From: Aquilaria yunnanensis
Lineage: Eukaryota > Streptophyta > Magnoliopsida > Malvales > Thymelaeaceae
Length of the DNA: 64,000 bases
Direction: 5' to 3'
NCBI GenBank assembly: GCA_039654915.1
Contig: CM077594.1
Coordinates: 88,984,893-89,048,892, forward strand
How positions within the stretch are numbered: position 1 is the stretch's first letter; every line of letters starts with the position of its first letter. The translations under genes and the position numbers were made by a program. The notes under the pieces are model-generated. The model was not told the origin of the DNA and made no database searches. It saw only the letters and a list, made by a program, of their open reading frames with translations. Shown here piece by piece: positions 1 through 11,388 of this stretch.

Positions 1-2
1 AC

Positions 3-212
3 TGGGAAGATCAATACAGATTTTCTCAAGATCAATTACAAACATTTTTGGTAGAAGTCAGAAAAGTTACAGAACAAGCCCAACTAATGGGCGAAGAAGC
101 CAAGGAGTTAGAAGAACTGAGCTGTCCTACTCCATCAGTAAATGTTCAAAGAATGATGGAGTTCATATCTAAGGCCAGAAAGCAGTATTGTACTTTGGGT
201 CGTTTCTTTTAA
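3..212 (+). pseudogene. C-terminal tail of the ORF upstream of gag
   Basis: Frame 3 is open from the left edge to TAA at 210-212 (about 69 residues). The peptide is rich in Glu, Gln and Lys and looks helical (heptad-like stretch around residues 8-40). Tat/Ogre elements often have a separate ORF before gag whose product ends in a charged coiled-coil tail, and the position fits. The start and main domain are outside the window, so the identity rests on position and composition. Bases 213-399, between this stop and the gag start, show nothing else recognisable. Confidence 0.45.
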
Positions 213-399
213 ACAAACCTTTGCTGAATGTAATTGAGAAATTCCATTATAGTTCTTCTTTCACCAAGTATTTACAATATTCATGCATGCATCCATCACA
301 TCAATCATACACACATAGAATCTAATAAAATAAATATTCCTTTAAAAGGGTAAAATTGGACCTCAACACCGATATTCAACTCGACTCCAAACAAGATTA

Positions 400-3300
400 A
401 TGGCAGAACAAGCCGAAGGACGTCTCATGGAGATGGAGTCCAAGATTGAAAGTATGTCAGAACAGATCAGACAATTGATGGAATTAATCAAAGGGAAAGC
501 AACTCAAGTCCCCATCAAAGAAGCACAAGATCCCACTTATCCTCCGGGATTCACTCCGCAACGAGTCTCAGTCTAAGAAAACCTGTTTCAAGAACCAGGA
601 CAGTCTGCTAGTGTTCACCTGAAACAAGACACCGTACATGAAGAGAAGAAGATGTTACCAAAAGAAGAAGCAGAATCTCAAAAACTCGAAACGATAAAAA
701 AGAGACTGCGAGCCATTGAAGGAGGTACTATGTTCGGATCTCTCTCAGTAGATGATCTCTGCTTAGTGCCAGACGTCGAAATCCCTTCGGACTTTAAGGT
801 GCCAGATTTCGTAAAATACGATGGAACGAGTGATCCCATCACTCACATCACTTTGTTTCTCAGAAGACTACAACCACTTACCAAAGATGAGAAGGTGTGG
901 ATCGCACTTTTTCAGGAAAGTCTCACAAAATCAGCATTACAGTGGTATCTAAGCCAAGGTCCAAGAAACATAAAAACTTGGAATGACCTTGCTCAGGCCT
1001 TCATCGGCAACTATAAACATGTTATGGACTTAGCTCCGGATCGCCAAACTCTCCAAAACATGGAGAAGAAAAAAACAGAAACTTTTAAGGAATACGCCCA
1101 ACGATGGAGGGACTTAGCTGCACAAGTACAGCCACCCATGACAGAAAGAGAAATGGTCACTTTGTTTGTCTAGACACTGAAATACCCATATTATGACAAA
1201 CTTATTGGCAATGCGGCAACTAACTTCTCCGACGTAGTCATGTCTGGAGAAAGGATCGAGCATGGTATCAGGACCGGGAAGATTACTGAGTCCTTTAGTG
1301 ATCCTATGAAAAGAGGAGGACCATCCAGAAGAAAAGATGAAGAAATACAACAAATCGGACGAGGAAGAGGGATTCCCCTCGTGGGTATCGTGGCTACCGG
1401 ACCTCGCCTATCCTATTCTGCCAACAGGCCCAATTATTATCCTACCAATAGGCCCAATGATTATCCTCCAAATAGGCCCAGTGATTATCTTCCCAATAGA
1501 CCCAACAATTATCCTCTCAACAGGCCTAATCAGTTACGGCCACCTGTTCCGACTCCTCCAATACCTGCACCAAGACCAAGAGAAATTTTCGCACCGATTC
1601 CCATGACTTATACTGAGTTATATCCAAAACTCATCCAGAGCCAACTCATTCGCCCAATTCCCACAAGGCCATTCGAACCCCCATATCCAACATGGTATGA
1701 CCCTAAACTAAATTGCCCATATCATGATGGTGCCGTGGGCCACGGACTCAAAAATTGCATAGCATTGAAGCGTATAGTCCAACAATTAATTGAGTCAAAG
1801 TGGTTGGACTTTTCCGATGAACCAAACGTCACTCATAATCCATTGCCTCCTCATCAAGCCAAACCAGTCAATATGATGGAAGAATACTGGCCGATGAAGA
1901 AAACAGTCAATGATATCATAACCCCTCTTAAGCATGTATATTCATGCCTTGTGAAAGAAGGGATTATCATAGGAAAGTCTTCTGGAAATAAAGAAGTCGA
2001 GCATGAGGAGTGGTGCAACTTTCATAACAGTAAGAGTCATTCTATCCAAGAATGCCCAGAATTCCGTAAAAGTCTACAAAGTCTCATGGACTCCTCCCAA
2101 ATCATCGTTTTTATGTCAGATAAAGAGGATGACGTGAATGTGATAATTAAAGAACAAGAAGTCAATATCATGCCAAGGCCACTAGTCATTCCAATCTCAA
2201 AATCTGCTCTCAAGCCTTTAAGAATTCAAGTTCCAAAGCCATTCCTGTACAAATCAGACAAAACTGTTCCATGGAACTATGGCTATACTTCTAACATCAC
2301 ATCAACTCCGTTAGAAGTTGGGGGCATGACTAGAAGCGGTCGGTGTTATTCTCCCGAGCAAATGAACAAGCTCCAACAAGAGAAGAATGTTACGGATCCA
2401 GCAAATGGACCTATTAACACATCTAAAGAGCAAGAGATGCCTCGAGCAGTAACAGATGAACAAGCTACTGAGTTTCTCAAACTCATAAAGCAAAGTGAAT
2501 ACAGCATCGTGGAGCAGTTGAACCGTCTGCCAGCAAAGATCTCCATACTTTCATTGCTCTTAAGTTCTGATGCCCATCGAGAAGCTCTTCTCAAAGTCCT
2601 GAATAAGGCTTATGTTGAACAAGATATCTCCGTGAACAACTTTGACCACCTTGTCAACAACATCACGGCACAAAATCTCATCACATTCACTGACGATGAG
2701 ATACCAGTAGAAGGAAGGGGTCACTCTAAGGCTCTACATATTTCGATTAAATACAAAGATCGGATTATGGCTAGAGTTCTGATCGACAATGGATCAGCTC
2801 TAAATGTAATGCCATTAGAAACTTTACATAAGATCGGTTTAGACCCATCACACCTCAACAACAGTCATATTGTTGTTCGAGCATTTGACGGAACAAAGAG
2901 AGATGTGGTTGGAGAAATAGAGCTACCAATTGGGATTGGTCCCTGTCTTTTCCATATCACATTCCAAGTCATGGACATTTCTCCATCTTATACTTGTCTA
3001 CTGGGAAGACCATGGATCCATATGGCTGGAGCAATTCCTTCCTCATTACATCAAAAAATGAAATTCATCATTGAAGGAAAGATAATCACAGTCTTTGCTG
3101 AAGAAGACATTCTGCTATCTAGACCTGCGGATGCTCAATATGTTGAGGTCAATGAAAATATACCTGATTGCTCCTTCAGGTCTTTTGAGATTGTCAATGC
3201 TGCTTATGTCAGTGAATATGGAGAAGAACCCGTTCCTAACATCTCTAAAACAAGTCGCATGGTCGCCAAACTCATGATAAAAGGAGGATACTCACCGGGG

Positions 3301-3707
3301 TTAGGTTTGGGACAAGATTTACAAGGAATCCCAGAGCCATTGAAAATATCCGCAAATGAAGGGAAATACGGCCTAGGCTTCACACCGACAAGACATGATA
3401 AAATGAAGGCAATAGCTGAAAATAGAGAAAAGAGGATTGCACGATTAACAGGGCATCCTCTCCAGGAAAGAAATCTGGATATCCCTGAAATCACCGAAAC
3501 GTTCGTGAGTGGTGGTCTCATTCCGCAAAATGACAATGAAGGCAAGCTGACTATCAACATCAACAAGTCTTTTGAAAGTCTTTCTATTCAGGCAATCATC
3601 AGCGATTCACCTGAAGAGGAGGAGCTCGTTCAACCTTGTGGCCCACGGGATGTGCTGAACAATTGGGAGGCGATAGAACTGCCTGTTATAATTGAAAGCT
3701 TTCCAAA
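400..3707 (+). pseudogene. gag-pro: gag-protease ORF of the Tat/Ogre element, two in-frame stops
   Basis: An ATG at 400 opens frame 1. The frame runs to the intron donor at 3708 and is broken by TAA at 574-576 and TAG at 1171-1173. The retrotransposon gag domain lies around 790-1230. A Pro/Asn-rich repeat (NRPN-type units) follows at about 1420-1530, then Cys/His segments. An aspartic protease carries the active-site DNGS motif at about 2784-2795. A Gly-rich G-patch-like segment (GYSPGLGLGQ, about 3286-3315) lies before the donor. It supplies the structural proteins and processing protease. Both stops fit C-to-T changes of CAA and CAG. The reading frame beyond each stop keeps good coding character, so the breaks are recent. 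Confidence 0.88.
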
Positions 3708-3903
3708 GTAATCTAATAGTAAAAACCTCCTAAAGAAAGGTTCAATCAATAGGGTGTAGTCTTTGTTTAAGTGAACCTTTTAGTTATTGCTTTTTATTCC
3801 AATAAAGTTGTGATTTATGCACATTGTAAATAAAGTACCAGTTTGCATCCATCTCATTCGTGCCATTTTTTTTTTCTCTTTCTTTTCTCTCTGGATAATG
3901 CAG
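3708..3903 (+). other. spliceosomal-type intron between gag-pro and RT
   Basis: The donor reads AAA|GTAATC at 3708. The acceptor is a pyrimidine-rich tract ending TGCAG at 3903. Removing these 196 bases joins frame 1 upstream to frame 2 downstream at a split codon, and the downstream frame is open directly from the acceptor. Without splicing, translation stops at TAA 3709-3711, so the unspliced RNA would give gag-pro alone and the spliced RNA the full polyprotein. An intron at this place is known for Ogre elements. No transcript evidence is available here. Confidence 0.8.
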
Positions 3904-6900
3904 ACCCAAAACTCTCTTTGATGACAATGAAAGAATGAACTTTGATAATCCTGTAAACACTACCGACTCGGATGACGAAGATCTTCAAGTATCTCCTGAG
4001 CTATTAAAAATGATTGAGCGAGATGAAAAAGAAAGAGCAACAAGTCAAGAATCAACTGAGGTATTCAACCTGGGAGATAGTCAGGATGTAAAAGAAGTCA
4101 AGATTGGCACTTTATTCCCTCCTGAAGAAAAAGAAGAATTAGTCCATTTATTGAAAGAATATGTGGATGTATTCGCCTGGTCATACCAAGATTTGCCCGG
4201 CTTAAGCTCAGACATAGTACTACACAAAATACCCTTGAAGCCTGGGGCGAAGCCTGTCAGACAGAAGTTACAAAGATTAAAGCCGGAGTTAATCTTAAGA
4301 GTAAAAGACGAGATTCGAAAGCTGTGGGATGCAGGATTCCTTGGGGTCGCTGAATATACAAAATGGGTGGTTAACATTGTCCCAGTCGAAAAGAAAGAAA
4401 GTGGGAAACTAAGAGTTTGTCAGGACTACCGGCCTTTGAACGAAGCCAGTCCTAAAGATAACTTCCCACTTCCTCATATTGATACACTGGTGGATAATAC
4501 CGCAGGAAACTCCTACTTTTCCTTCATGGATGGTTTTTCTGGATACAATCAAATCAAACTTGATCCAGATGACATGATAAAAACTGCTTTTATTACCCTT
4601 TGGGGTACCTTCTACTATAAGGTGATGCCTTTCGGGTTAAAGAATGCTGGTGCTACATATCAAAGAGCCATGGTCACGTTGTTCCATGACATGATGCATA
4701 AAGAAATTGAAGTATATGTGGACGACATGATCGCCAAAACTTTCACTGCTGGGGGGCATCTAAAAGTGCTAAGAAAACTATTCGATAGACTTCGCAAATA
4801 TCAATTGAAGTTGAATCCTGCCAAATGTACTTTTGGAGCCTCTTCAGGAAAGTTATTGGGTTTCATGGTCAGCAAGGACGGGATTCGAGTTGACCCGAGT
4901 AAAGTCAAAGCGATACAAGAAATGCAACCCCCGAAGACTCCAAAACAAGTAAGAAGTTTTCTGGGTAGAATCAACTTCATAGCAAGGTTCATATCACAAT
5001 TGACGTCCAAGTGTGAACCGCTTTTCAAATCACTAAAGAAGAACAATCCGATTGAGTGGAATAACGAATGCCAAGAAGCGTTCGAGAAAATCAAACGATA
5101 TCTATCAAATCCACCAGTCTTGATACCACCTCGATCCGGAGAACCGTTGATTCTATATTTATCCATACAGGATTCTTTATTAGGATCCGTATTGGGTCAA
5201 CGTGATGAGACAAGCAAGAAGGAGCATGCAATTTACTATTTGAGCAAAAAGCTTACCACATATGAAGCTAAATACTCAATAGTAGAAAAGTCCTGTTGTG
5301 CCCTTGCATGGGTAGCACATCGACTATGACACTACATGCTCAACAACACAACATTGCTGATCTCTAAGACTGATCCCATTAAGTACATTTTCGAGAAACC
5401 CGCTTTATCAGGCAGGATTGCAAAATGGCAAATGCTGTTATCTGAATACGACATACAGTATGTCACCCAAAAGGCCGTAAAAGGAAGTGTGATCGCTGAA
5501 TATCTAGCTGATAGAGCATTGGAGGATTATGAGCCCATGAGAATGGACTTTCCTGATGGAGATATAATGACAATAGAACAGGAAGTCGATGAAGAAAATG
5601 AAACATGGAAAATGGCATTCGATGGAGCATCTAATGCTTTGGGACAAGGGATCGGAGCTATACTCATCTCTCCAAGCGGAGAGCAGTTTCCCCTCACAGC
5701 AAAAATTACATTTCCTTGTACCAACAATATAGTAGAGTATGAAGCATGTGCTATGGGACTCCAAATGGCATTGGATTTGAAAGTGCGAGATCTCCGAGTC
5801 TATGGGGATTCCGCATTAGTCATATATCAAATCAATGGAGAATGGGAGACAAGAGATTCAAAATTAATCCCTTACCAAAAGCTTATACTAGACATGACTC
5901 GAAGATTTAACAGTATAAGTTTCCATCATCTTCTAAGGGAAGATAATCAAATCCCAGACGCTTTAGCTACTTTGGCTGCTATGTACAAGATAAGCGACCC
6001 TGAGCATACTCCTGTGTTCGAGATGAAAATAATAGATTCTCCAGCTTATTGCATGAGCATCGAAGAAGAATTGGATGGAAAGCCTTGGTATCATGATATC
6101 AAGAAATACCTCCAAGAACGAACATATCCACTAGAAGCATCAGAAAATGACAAGAAATTTCTACGAAGATTGTCAATGGGTTTTCTTTTAAACCTAGACA
6201 TACTCTACAAGAAAACCCCAGACTCGATGCTACTTCGCTGTGTAGATACTCATGAAGCACGAAAGATCATGGAAGAAGTTCATTCTGGAATATGTGGAGC
6301 ACACACTAGTGGTCATACCATGGCAAGACAAATAATGAGGGCTGGCTACTATTGGCTCACATTGGAAAGTGATTGTATTAATCACGTGAGAAAATGTCAC
6401 AAATGTCAAATATATGCCAACAAGATCCAAGCTCTACCCACCCCTCTTAATGTAACAGCAATACCTTGGCCTTTTGCCATGTGGGGAATTGACGTCATTG
6501 GAGCCATTACCCCTAAAGCTTCCAATGGTCACAAATTCATCCTAGTGGCAATTGACTACTTCACTAAATGGGTAGAAGCTATGTCATATGCAAGTGTGAC
6601 TCAAAAGGTGGTATGCCGGCTCATTAAGAAAGAAATCATTTGTCGCTATGGGCCGCCGGAATGTATCATCTCAGACAATGCCACGAACCTGAACAATGCA
6701 ATGATGCAGACTTTGTGCCGGCAGTTCAAAATCAAACATCTCAATTCGGCACCTTATCGACCAATGATGAATGGTGCAGTAGAAGCGGCCAATAAAAATA
6801 TCAAGAGAATTGTTGAAAAGATGATCGTCACTTACAAGGACTGGCATGAGATGTTACCTTTTGCACTACATGCTTATAGAACTTCTACCCATACTTCTAT

Positions 6901-7333
6901 TGGAGCAACACCTTTTTCTCTGGTATACGGTATGGAGGCTGTATTGCCCATCGAAGTTGAAATTCCTTCATTAAGGGTACTAATGGATACTCAATTAAGA
7001 GAAGCAGAATGGGTCAAAGCTAGATACGAGCAATTAAATCTAATTGATGAAAGAAGAATGATAGCCCTCTGCCATGGGCAACTTTATCAAAGAAGGATGA
7101 TTCGTTCTTACAACAAAAAGGTTCGCCCACGACAATTTCACGAGGGTGACATAGTGCTCAAGAAAATTTTACCCATGCAACATGATTCAAGAGGAAAATG
7201 GACACCAAATTATGACGGGCCATATGTCGTGAAGAAAGCATTTTCAGGAGGGGCACTAATTCTGACAGAAATGGATGGACGAGAATTACCGAAGCCAGTA
7301 AATTCGAATGCAGTAAAGAAATACTTTGCATAA
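3904..7333 (+). pseudogene. pol: pol of the Tat/Ogre element: RT, RNase H, archaeal-type RNase H, integrase
   Basis: Frame 2 runs from the acceptor to TAA 7331-7333 with one internal stop, TGA 5327-5329, in the first RNase H (a likely CGA-to-TGA change). Domains in order: RT with the catalytic YVDDM at 4715-4729; RNase H ending near 5500; an archaeal-type RNase H at about 5600-5990 (FDGAS, EYEAC and GDSAL motifs); an integrase HHCC zinc finger (about 6270-6415); and a DDE core with Asp 6491, Asp 6674 and Glu 6782, which gives 35 residues between the second Asp and the Glu. It would copy RNA into cDNA and insert it. Apart from the stop, all key residues are present, so inactivation looks recent. 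Confidence 0.92.
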
Positions 7334-7943
7334 TGAAGAAATTTTCAAACAGAATGGGAGAAGTGGATACAGGGTTACCAAAGTTGTCAAAGTGAGCTTT
7401 CTTCTCTTACACTTTCATTATCTATCTGTACCCAAGATTTTCATATTACCCATAAATAAAAAGCCAATTTTCTTTAACTTACCTTAGATTCTCACGTTCA
7501 AAATGCTAAAGTCGCTTCTATCCAGTTCTTTTCCTTCAAATCTCACATTCCTACTAGCCTTAAGTGTGCAATAAATTATGACTTTTGAAGGAAGAATAGT
7601 AATAATTAAAACTTAGAAAAAACAAAGACCGTAGATTACTTTGATAAGCTTTATGAATTAAAACAGGTAAGATTGAGGTCCTGCTTTGCGAGCGGCACAG
7701 AACATAGGCTAACAAAGAAGAAGGAGTAACAAATCTTTGGGAGATAGCCTTGGTGGTAGCCTGAATGATCGCTTCAGAAGTCTTAACACGTCCATGTCAG
7801 CAAGAAAGAATCATACTCACGAATATCTCAACAGGGACAATTATCCAGAGAGGCATAAAGTACGAGGCGGACATTAAGGAAATTGAAGCCAAAATTTAAG
7901 AACAAATCAAGGAAAGAAGATTTTTGAAAAGAGTTAGGCTTTT

Positions 7944-8047
7944 GAGACAATGGACAATAGCTGGAAAGCGAGACAATGAACAACAGCTGGAAAGCAAGAC
8001 AATGAACAACAGCTGGAAAGTGAAACAATGGACAACAGTTGGAAAGC
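7944..8047 (+). repeat. 26-bp tandem repeat, 4 copies
   Basis: Four successive 26-bp units of the form GAGACAATGRACAAYAGCTG plus GAAAGC differ at a few positions each. They are non-coding and lie in the 3' region of the retroelement. Confidence 0.85.
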
Positions 8048-8344
8048 ATAAAGAGATTCAACGATAGAAGGCAATTACAAAGAGGATCCAGTAAAGCAAA
8101 GATATAAAAAAATAAATCCATCAGTTACACATGCTCTGCATTCATGCATTTCACATCATGCATGCATGGCATACAGAACAAGGATCAAATGGGAAGCGTA
8201 TCCACCGCACAGTCACAGCAGTATAAGCTGACGTCTCAGTGACATCCGTTTTTACCAATCTACCGCTGGATGCACAGCTGATATAGTGGACCCAGCCCCA
8301 TCAGCAATTCAAGGATAAAGTAGACAATATTGTCAAAATCCTGG

Positions 8345-8570
8345 TAATCAATTCAATAATCGAGGCTACACCGGGATGGACAGAATTGACGCCAGCTTAG
8401 CGGTATCCAAGATAAGAAATAGCTATGGTCAAAAATAAGCGCGGATATCGAGAAATATTGTCGTCGAAAGCAGACAATGGATTCAATAATCAAGGACTGG
8501 ATCAATGTCATGCCTGATGAGATATCAAAGATAAGAAATATCTATGATACTAAAATAAAGTAGGATCCAC
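8345..8570 (+). repeat. degenerate direct duplication, offset about 120-130 bp
   Basis: ATTCAATAATCGAGG at 8351 is matched by ATTCAATAATCAAGG at 8481, and the AAGATAAGAAATA block near 8409 by the one near 8528. The two halves have diverged but keep the same order of blocks. Confidence 0.55.
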
Positions 8571-8681
8571 TTTTCCGGTTAAACGGCGGATACGGTACTC
8601 CGTGACTCTCAAGTCGGTTCTCTCAGTTGCCCATAATAACTGATACCTTCACCCCTTCTTTCTTTTACTTCCTCCTAGAAA

Positions 8682-9230
8682 ATGGATCCTACTTTTTCCG
8701 CCTTGCGAAAGTATTTCCCTTCTCTCCCAATGAACATCCTAAAAAAGATCTACCGAGTTCGCTGTGAACGATTAAGAGCTCTGATGCACAAAGGAATACC
8801 TGAAGATGTACGGTGGTTAATCGAAGCCAAGGTTCGTCTGGCAGGTGAAATCCCAGAGACATTTGCATCTTACATGCCTGGTGTTGGCAAAAGTTCTTAT
8901 GCCAGAAAAAGAAGAGCGAAAAGATTACAAGTCTGCCATAAATGTGGTAGGTGGACTTGTAAAACTAGGTGTCGTTCGTTAGGAATGATCTCCAATAATC
9001 GAGAAGATAAAATACGGTTCATCAAGAATGGCTTGAGTAAGGACTCATTGGATGATATCCAATTGACTCTTGAGACGCATTCTTGTGGATCTGTGCAACG
9101 TGAAATTCTTGATTTATGGAGTATTTTTCATGAAGAACGAGACCGTTACAGTCCCAGGAATCTGACTTTAAACGACCCTGTTTGCCGGTTTGTAAGAAAG
9201 CTGGATAGGAAGCAGATCCTCGACTCATAG
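8682..9230 (+). CDS. Basic Cys-rich protein, accessory ORF copy 1 (182 aa, intact)
   Basis: An uninterrupted intronless ORF begins ATGGATCCT after a C/T-rich leader. An N-terminal helical region (LRKYFP...LKKIY) leads to a strongly basic stretch at residues 70-82 (KSSYARKRRAKRL). A Cys cluster follows directly, C85-x2-C88-x4-C93-x3-C97, then ISNN and an FIKNGL block (residues 103-118). More Cys sit at 28, 135 and 168. Basic stretch plus Cys cluster suggests nuclear import and nucleic-acid binding. The layout recalls the Cys-rich nucleic-acid-binding proteins of carla- and vitiviruses, but with a tighter Cys spacing. That link is recalled motif similarity, not a search result. It lies inside the Tat/Ogre 3' region with two paralogues downstream. 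Function unproven. Confidence 0.72.
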   Translation: MDPTFSALRKYFPSLPMNILKKIYRVRCERLRALMHKGIPEDVRWLIEAKVRLAGEIPETFASYMPGVGKSSYARKRRAKRLQVCHKCGRWTCKTRCRSLGMISNNREDKIRFIKNGLSKDSLDDIQLTLETHSCGSVQREILDLWSIFHEERDRYSPRNLTLNDPVCRFVRKLDRKQILDS

Positions 9231-9519
9231 AAGCCGTTAATGCCGTTACTGGACGTAAAACCAGTGGAAGATGTGAGCCACAGTCACAATTACTGTACAT
9301 ACAGTTTGTTATATTTGGAAAAATTTGCATTTTCTTTTGACAGATGTACATGCTCCCCTAAGTGTAATCGACATGTTATCCCTTTTCATCACTATAAATG
9401 CGTGTTCTTCCTTCTGATTAAACAACAGATAAGATACCCCGTGACTTCTAAAGTCGGTTATTCCAGTTTCCTGCAATAACTGATTCATTTCCCTCTTCTC
9501 TCAAATTCTTCTCTCATCA
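9231..9519 (+). promoter_or_regulatory. inter-ORF spacer with TATA box before copy 2
   Basis: TATAAAT lies at 9393-9399 within the context TTATCCCTTTTCATCAC just upstream. Nearly the same block, again with TATAAAT, precedes copy 3 (10,203-10,225) and the LOG-like ORF (11,368-11,388). A second conserved block, GTGACTTCTAAAGTCGGTT, lies at 9440-9458, about 60-80 bp before the ATG. Repetition of a TATA-bearing block before separate ORFs suggests internal promoters. Confidence 0.5.
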
Positions 9520-10068
9520 ATGGATTCTACTCTTTCTGTACTGCGAAAATACTTTCCTTCCCTCCCACTAAAAGTCCTTAAAAAGATCTACCTTGCTAGA
9601 TGTGAAATAATCAGAGTTTTTACACGCAAAGGCATTCCCGATAATGTGCAGTGGATAATTGAAGCTAAGGTCCGTCTGGCGGGTGAAGTTCCAGATGCAT
9701 TTATGCCCCGCATGCCCGGTTTAGGTAAAAGCCGTTATGCCAAAAGGCGAAGAGCAAAGAGACTAGGCGTGTGTTATAAATGTGGGCGATGGAATTGTAT
9801 TACTAAATGTCGCTCTTTAGGATACATCTCCATAAATCGTGAAGATAAAAGAAAATTCATTAAGAATGGCCTGCGTAAGGAATCTCTGGAAGATATCCAA
9901 GAGACTCTTGAAACGCATTCTTGTGGAAAAGTGCAAGGTGAAATTATCAGTTTATGGAGGACTTACCATAAAGAACGAAACCGTTACAGTCTTGGGAATG
10001 TGACTTTAAACGATCCTGTTTGTCAGTTTGTAAGAAAACTGGATGGGAAGCAAGTCCTCGACTCATAG
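9520..10068 (+). CDS. Basic Cys-rich protein, accessory ORF copy 2 (182 aa, intact)
   Basis: It has the same length as copy 1 (182 codons) and aligns without gaps. The basic block is GKSRYAKRRRAKRL (residues 69-82). The Cys cluster is C85-x2-C88-x4-C93-x3-C97 in the context GVCYKCGRWNCITKC, followed by GYISIN and KFIKNGL. Differences from copy 1 spare the Cys, the basic block and the C-terminal NDPVC..FVRKLD motif, which suggests the product was under constraint after duplication. Of the three copies this one most closely matches the viral Cys-rich protein layout. No signal peptide or membrane segment is visible. Nuclear RNA or DNA binding is an inference from composition. Confidence 0.72.
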   Translation: MDSTLSVLRKYFPSLPLKVLKKIYLARCEIIRVFTRKGIPDNVQWIIEAKVRLAGEVPDAFMPRMPGLGKSRYAKRRRAKRLGVCYKCGRWNCITKCRSLGYISINREDKRKFIKNGLRKESLEDIQETLETHSCGKVQGEIISLWRTYHKERNRYSLGNVTLNDPVCQFVRKLDGKQVLDS

Positions 10069-10284
10069 AAGGCATTGAAGCCATTACTAGATATAAATAA
10101 GTGGAAGATGAGAGCCACAGTCATGATTGCTGTACATATAAGCTGTCATTTTTCTTTTCTTTTAACAATAATGTACTTGCTTCTGTAAGTGTAATTAACA
10201 CATTATCCCTTTCATCACTATAAATATGTGTTAGTTATTTTCGTTTCCTACAATCACTAATTTCTTTCTTTGCCTCCTTCATCA
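10069..10284 (+). promoter_or_regulatory. inter-ORF spacer with TATA box before copy 3
   Basis: TATAAAT is at 10,219-10,225, in the context CATTATCCCTTTCATCAC, 60 bp before the ATG at 10,285. The block matches those at 9,376-9,399 and 11,368-11,388. Upstream, CAGTCATGATTGCTGTACAT (about 10,118) is a single copy of the unit that becomes tandem after copy 3. Confidence 0.5.
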
Positions 10285-10834
10285 ATGGAGTCTTCTCTTT
10301 CCGCCCTACGAAAGTATTTTCCTTCCTTCCCAATAAATGTTCTTAAAAAGATTTATCAAGCTAGATGTGAATGATTCAGAGTATTTATGCACAAAGGCAT
10401 TCCTGATAATGTGCGGTGGCTAATTGAAGCTAAGGTTCTTTCAGCTGGTGAAGTTCCCGAAGCGTTCTTTCCCCGTATGCCCGGCTTTGGTAAAAGCGCT
10501 TATGCCAAAAAAAGAAGAGCAAAGAGGCTAGGCGTTTGTCATAATTGTGGATGGTGGATTTGCGGCAATAAATGTCGTTCTCCAGGAGTGATCACCAGAA
10601 ATCGTAATGATAGAATAAGATTCATTAAGAATGGCTTGCGTAAGAAATCTCTAGAAGATATTCGAGAGGTTCTTGAAGCGCATTCTTGCGGAATAGTGCA
10701 ATTTGAGGTTGTTGGATTATGGATAATTTTCCAAAAAGAAACGAGATCGTTACAGTCTTGGGAATCTGACCCTAAACGACCCTGTTTGCCAGTTTGTGAG
10801 AAAGCTAGATGAGATGCAAATCACCGATTCATAG
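10285..10834 (+). pseudogene. Basic Cys-rich protein, accessory ORF copy 3 (stop plus frameshift)
   Basis: The third tandem paralogue starts ATGGAGTCT. Codon 30 is TGA (10,372-10,374), where copy 1 has CGA, so a C-to-T change is seen directly by comparison. The rest keeps the basic block (KSAYAKKRRAKRL) and all four cluster Cys (CHNCGWWICGNKC). An extra base near 10,740 then shifts the frame, so the usual C-terminus (NDPVC..FVRKLD) is read only in another frame, to TAG at 10,832-10,834. A fragment starting at the internal Met at 10,387 could still be made. Decay here contrasts with the two intact copies. Confidence 0.75.
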
Positions 10835-10884
10835 AAAGCATTGAAGCCATTACTGGACGCAAAGCCAGTGGAAGACGAGGATCA

Positions 10885-11340
10885 AAGTCACGATTACTGT
10901 ACGTGCTAGCTGTCGCTTTTGAAATTTTACTCCCCTTTTGGTAATAATGTATCCACTCCTGACGTGAACCAAAGTCACGATTACTGTACGTGCTAGCTGT
11001 CGCTTTTGAAATTTTCCTCCCCTTTCGGCGATAATGTATCCACTCCTGACATGAGCCATAGTCACGATACTGTACATGCTAGCTGTCGCTTTCGAAATTT
11101 TCCTTCTCCTTTGGCAATAATGTACCCACTCCTGACACGGACTACTGTATATAGCTGCCACTTTTGAAATTTTCCTTCTCTTCCAACAATCACGTACCTA
11201 CTCCTGACGTAAGCTACAGTAGTGACTACTGTACATGCTAGCAGCTATTTTGAAAAATTTCCTCCTCTTTTAACGATAGTGTACCCATACCTGACCAGAG
11301 TCATACTCGTGACTACTGTGAATAGCTGGCAATAATGTAT
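10885..11340 (+). repeat. 87-bp tandem repeat before the LOG-like ORF
   Basis: GTCACGATTACTGTACGTGC at 10,887 recurs at 10,974 and, slightly changed, at 11,061 (87-bp steps). At least three shorter, more degenerate units follow to about 11,340. Single copies of the same unit lie after accessory copies 1 and 2 (about 9,283 and 10,118). The array therefore grew from the 3' flank of the duplicated ORF unit. Confidence 0.75.
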
Positions 11341-11367
11341 CCATTCTTGAAAATAAAATTATTGCCT

Positions 11368-11388
11368 TATCTCTTCATCTCTATAAAT
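11368..11388 (+). promoter_or_regulatory. TATA block before the LOG-like ORF
   Basis: TATCTCTTCATCTCTATAAATA is the third occurrence of the TATA-bearing block. TATAAAT is at 11,382-11,388, only 33 bp before the ATG at 11,422, so any start site would leave a very short leader. Confidence 0.4.

Larger units (their letters stand above)
7334..8681 (+). other. 3' non-coding stretch of the Tat/Ogre element
   Basis: There is no coding ORF here. The segment separates pol from the accessory ORFs. It contains a short 26-bp tandem repeat (7944-8047) and a degenerate duplication of about 120-130 bp (8345-8570). The last 120 bases hold a leader block around GTGACTCTCAAGTCGGTT that recurs before the second accessory ORF (9439-9460). 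Confidence 0.6.
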
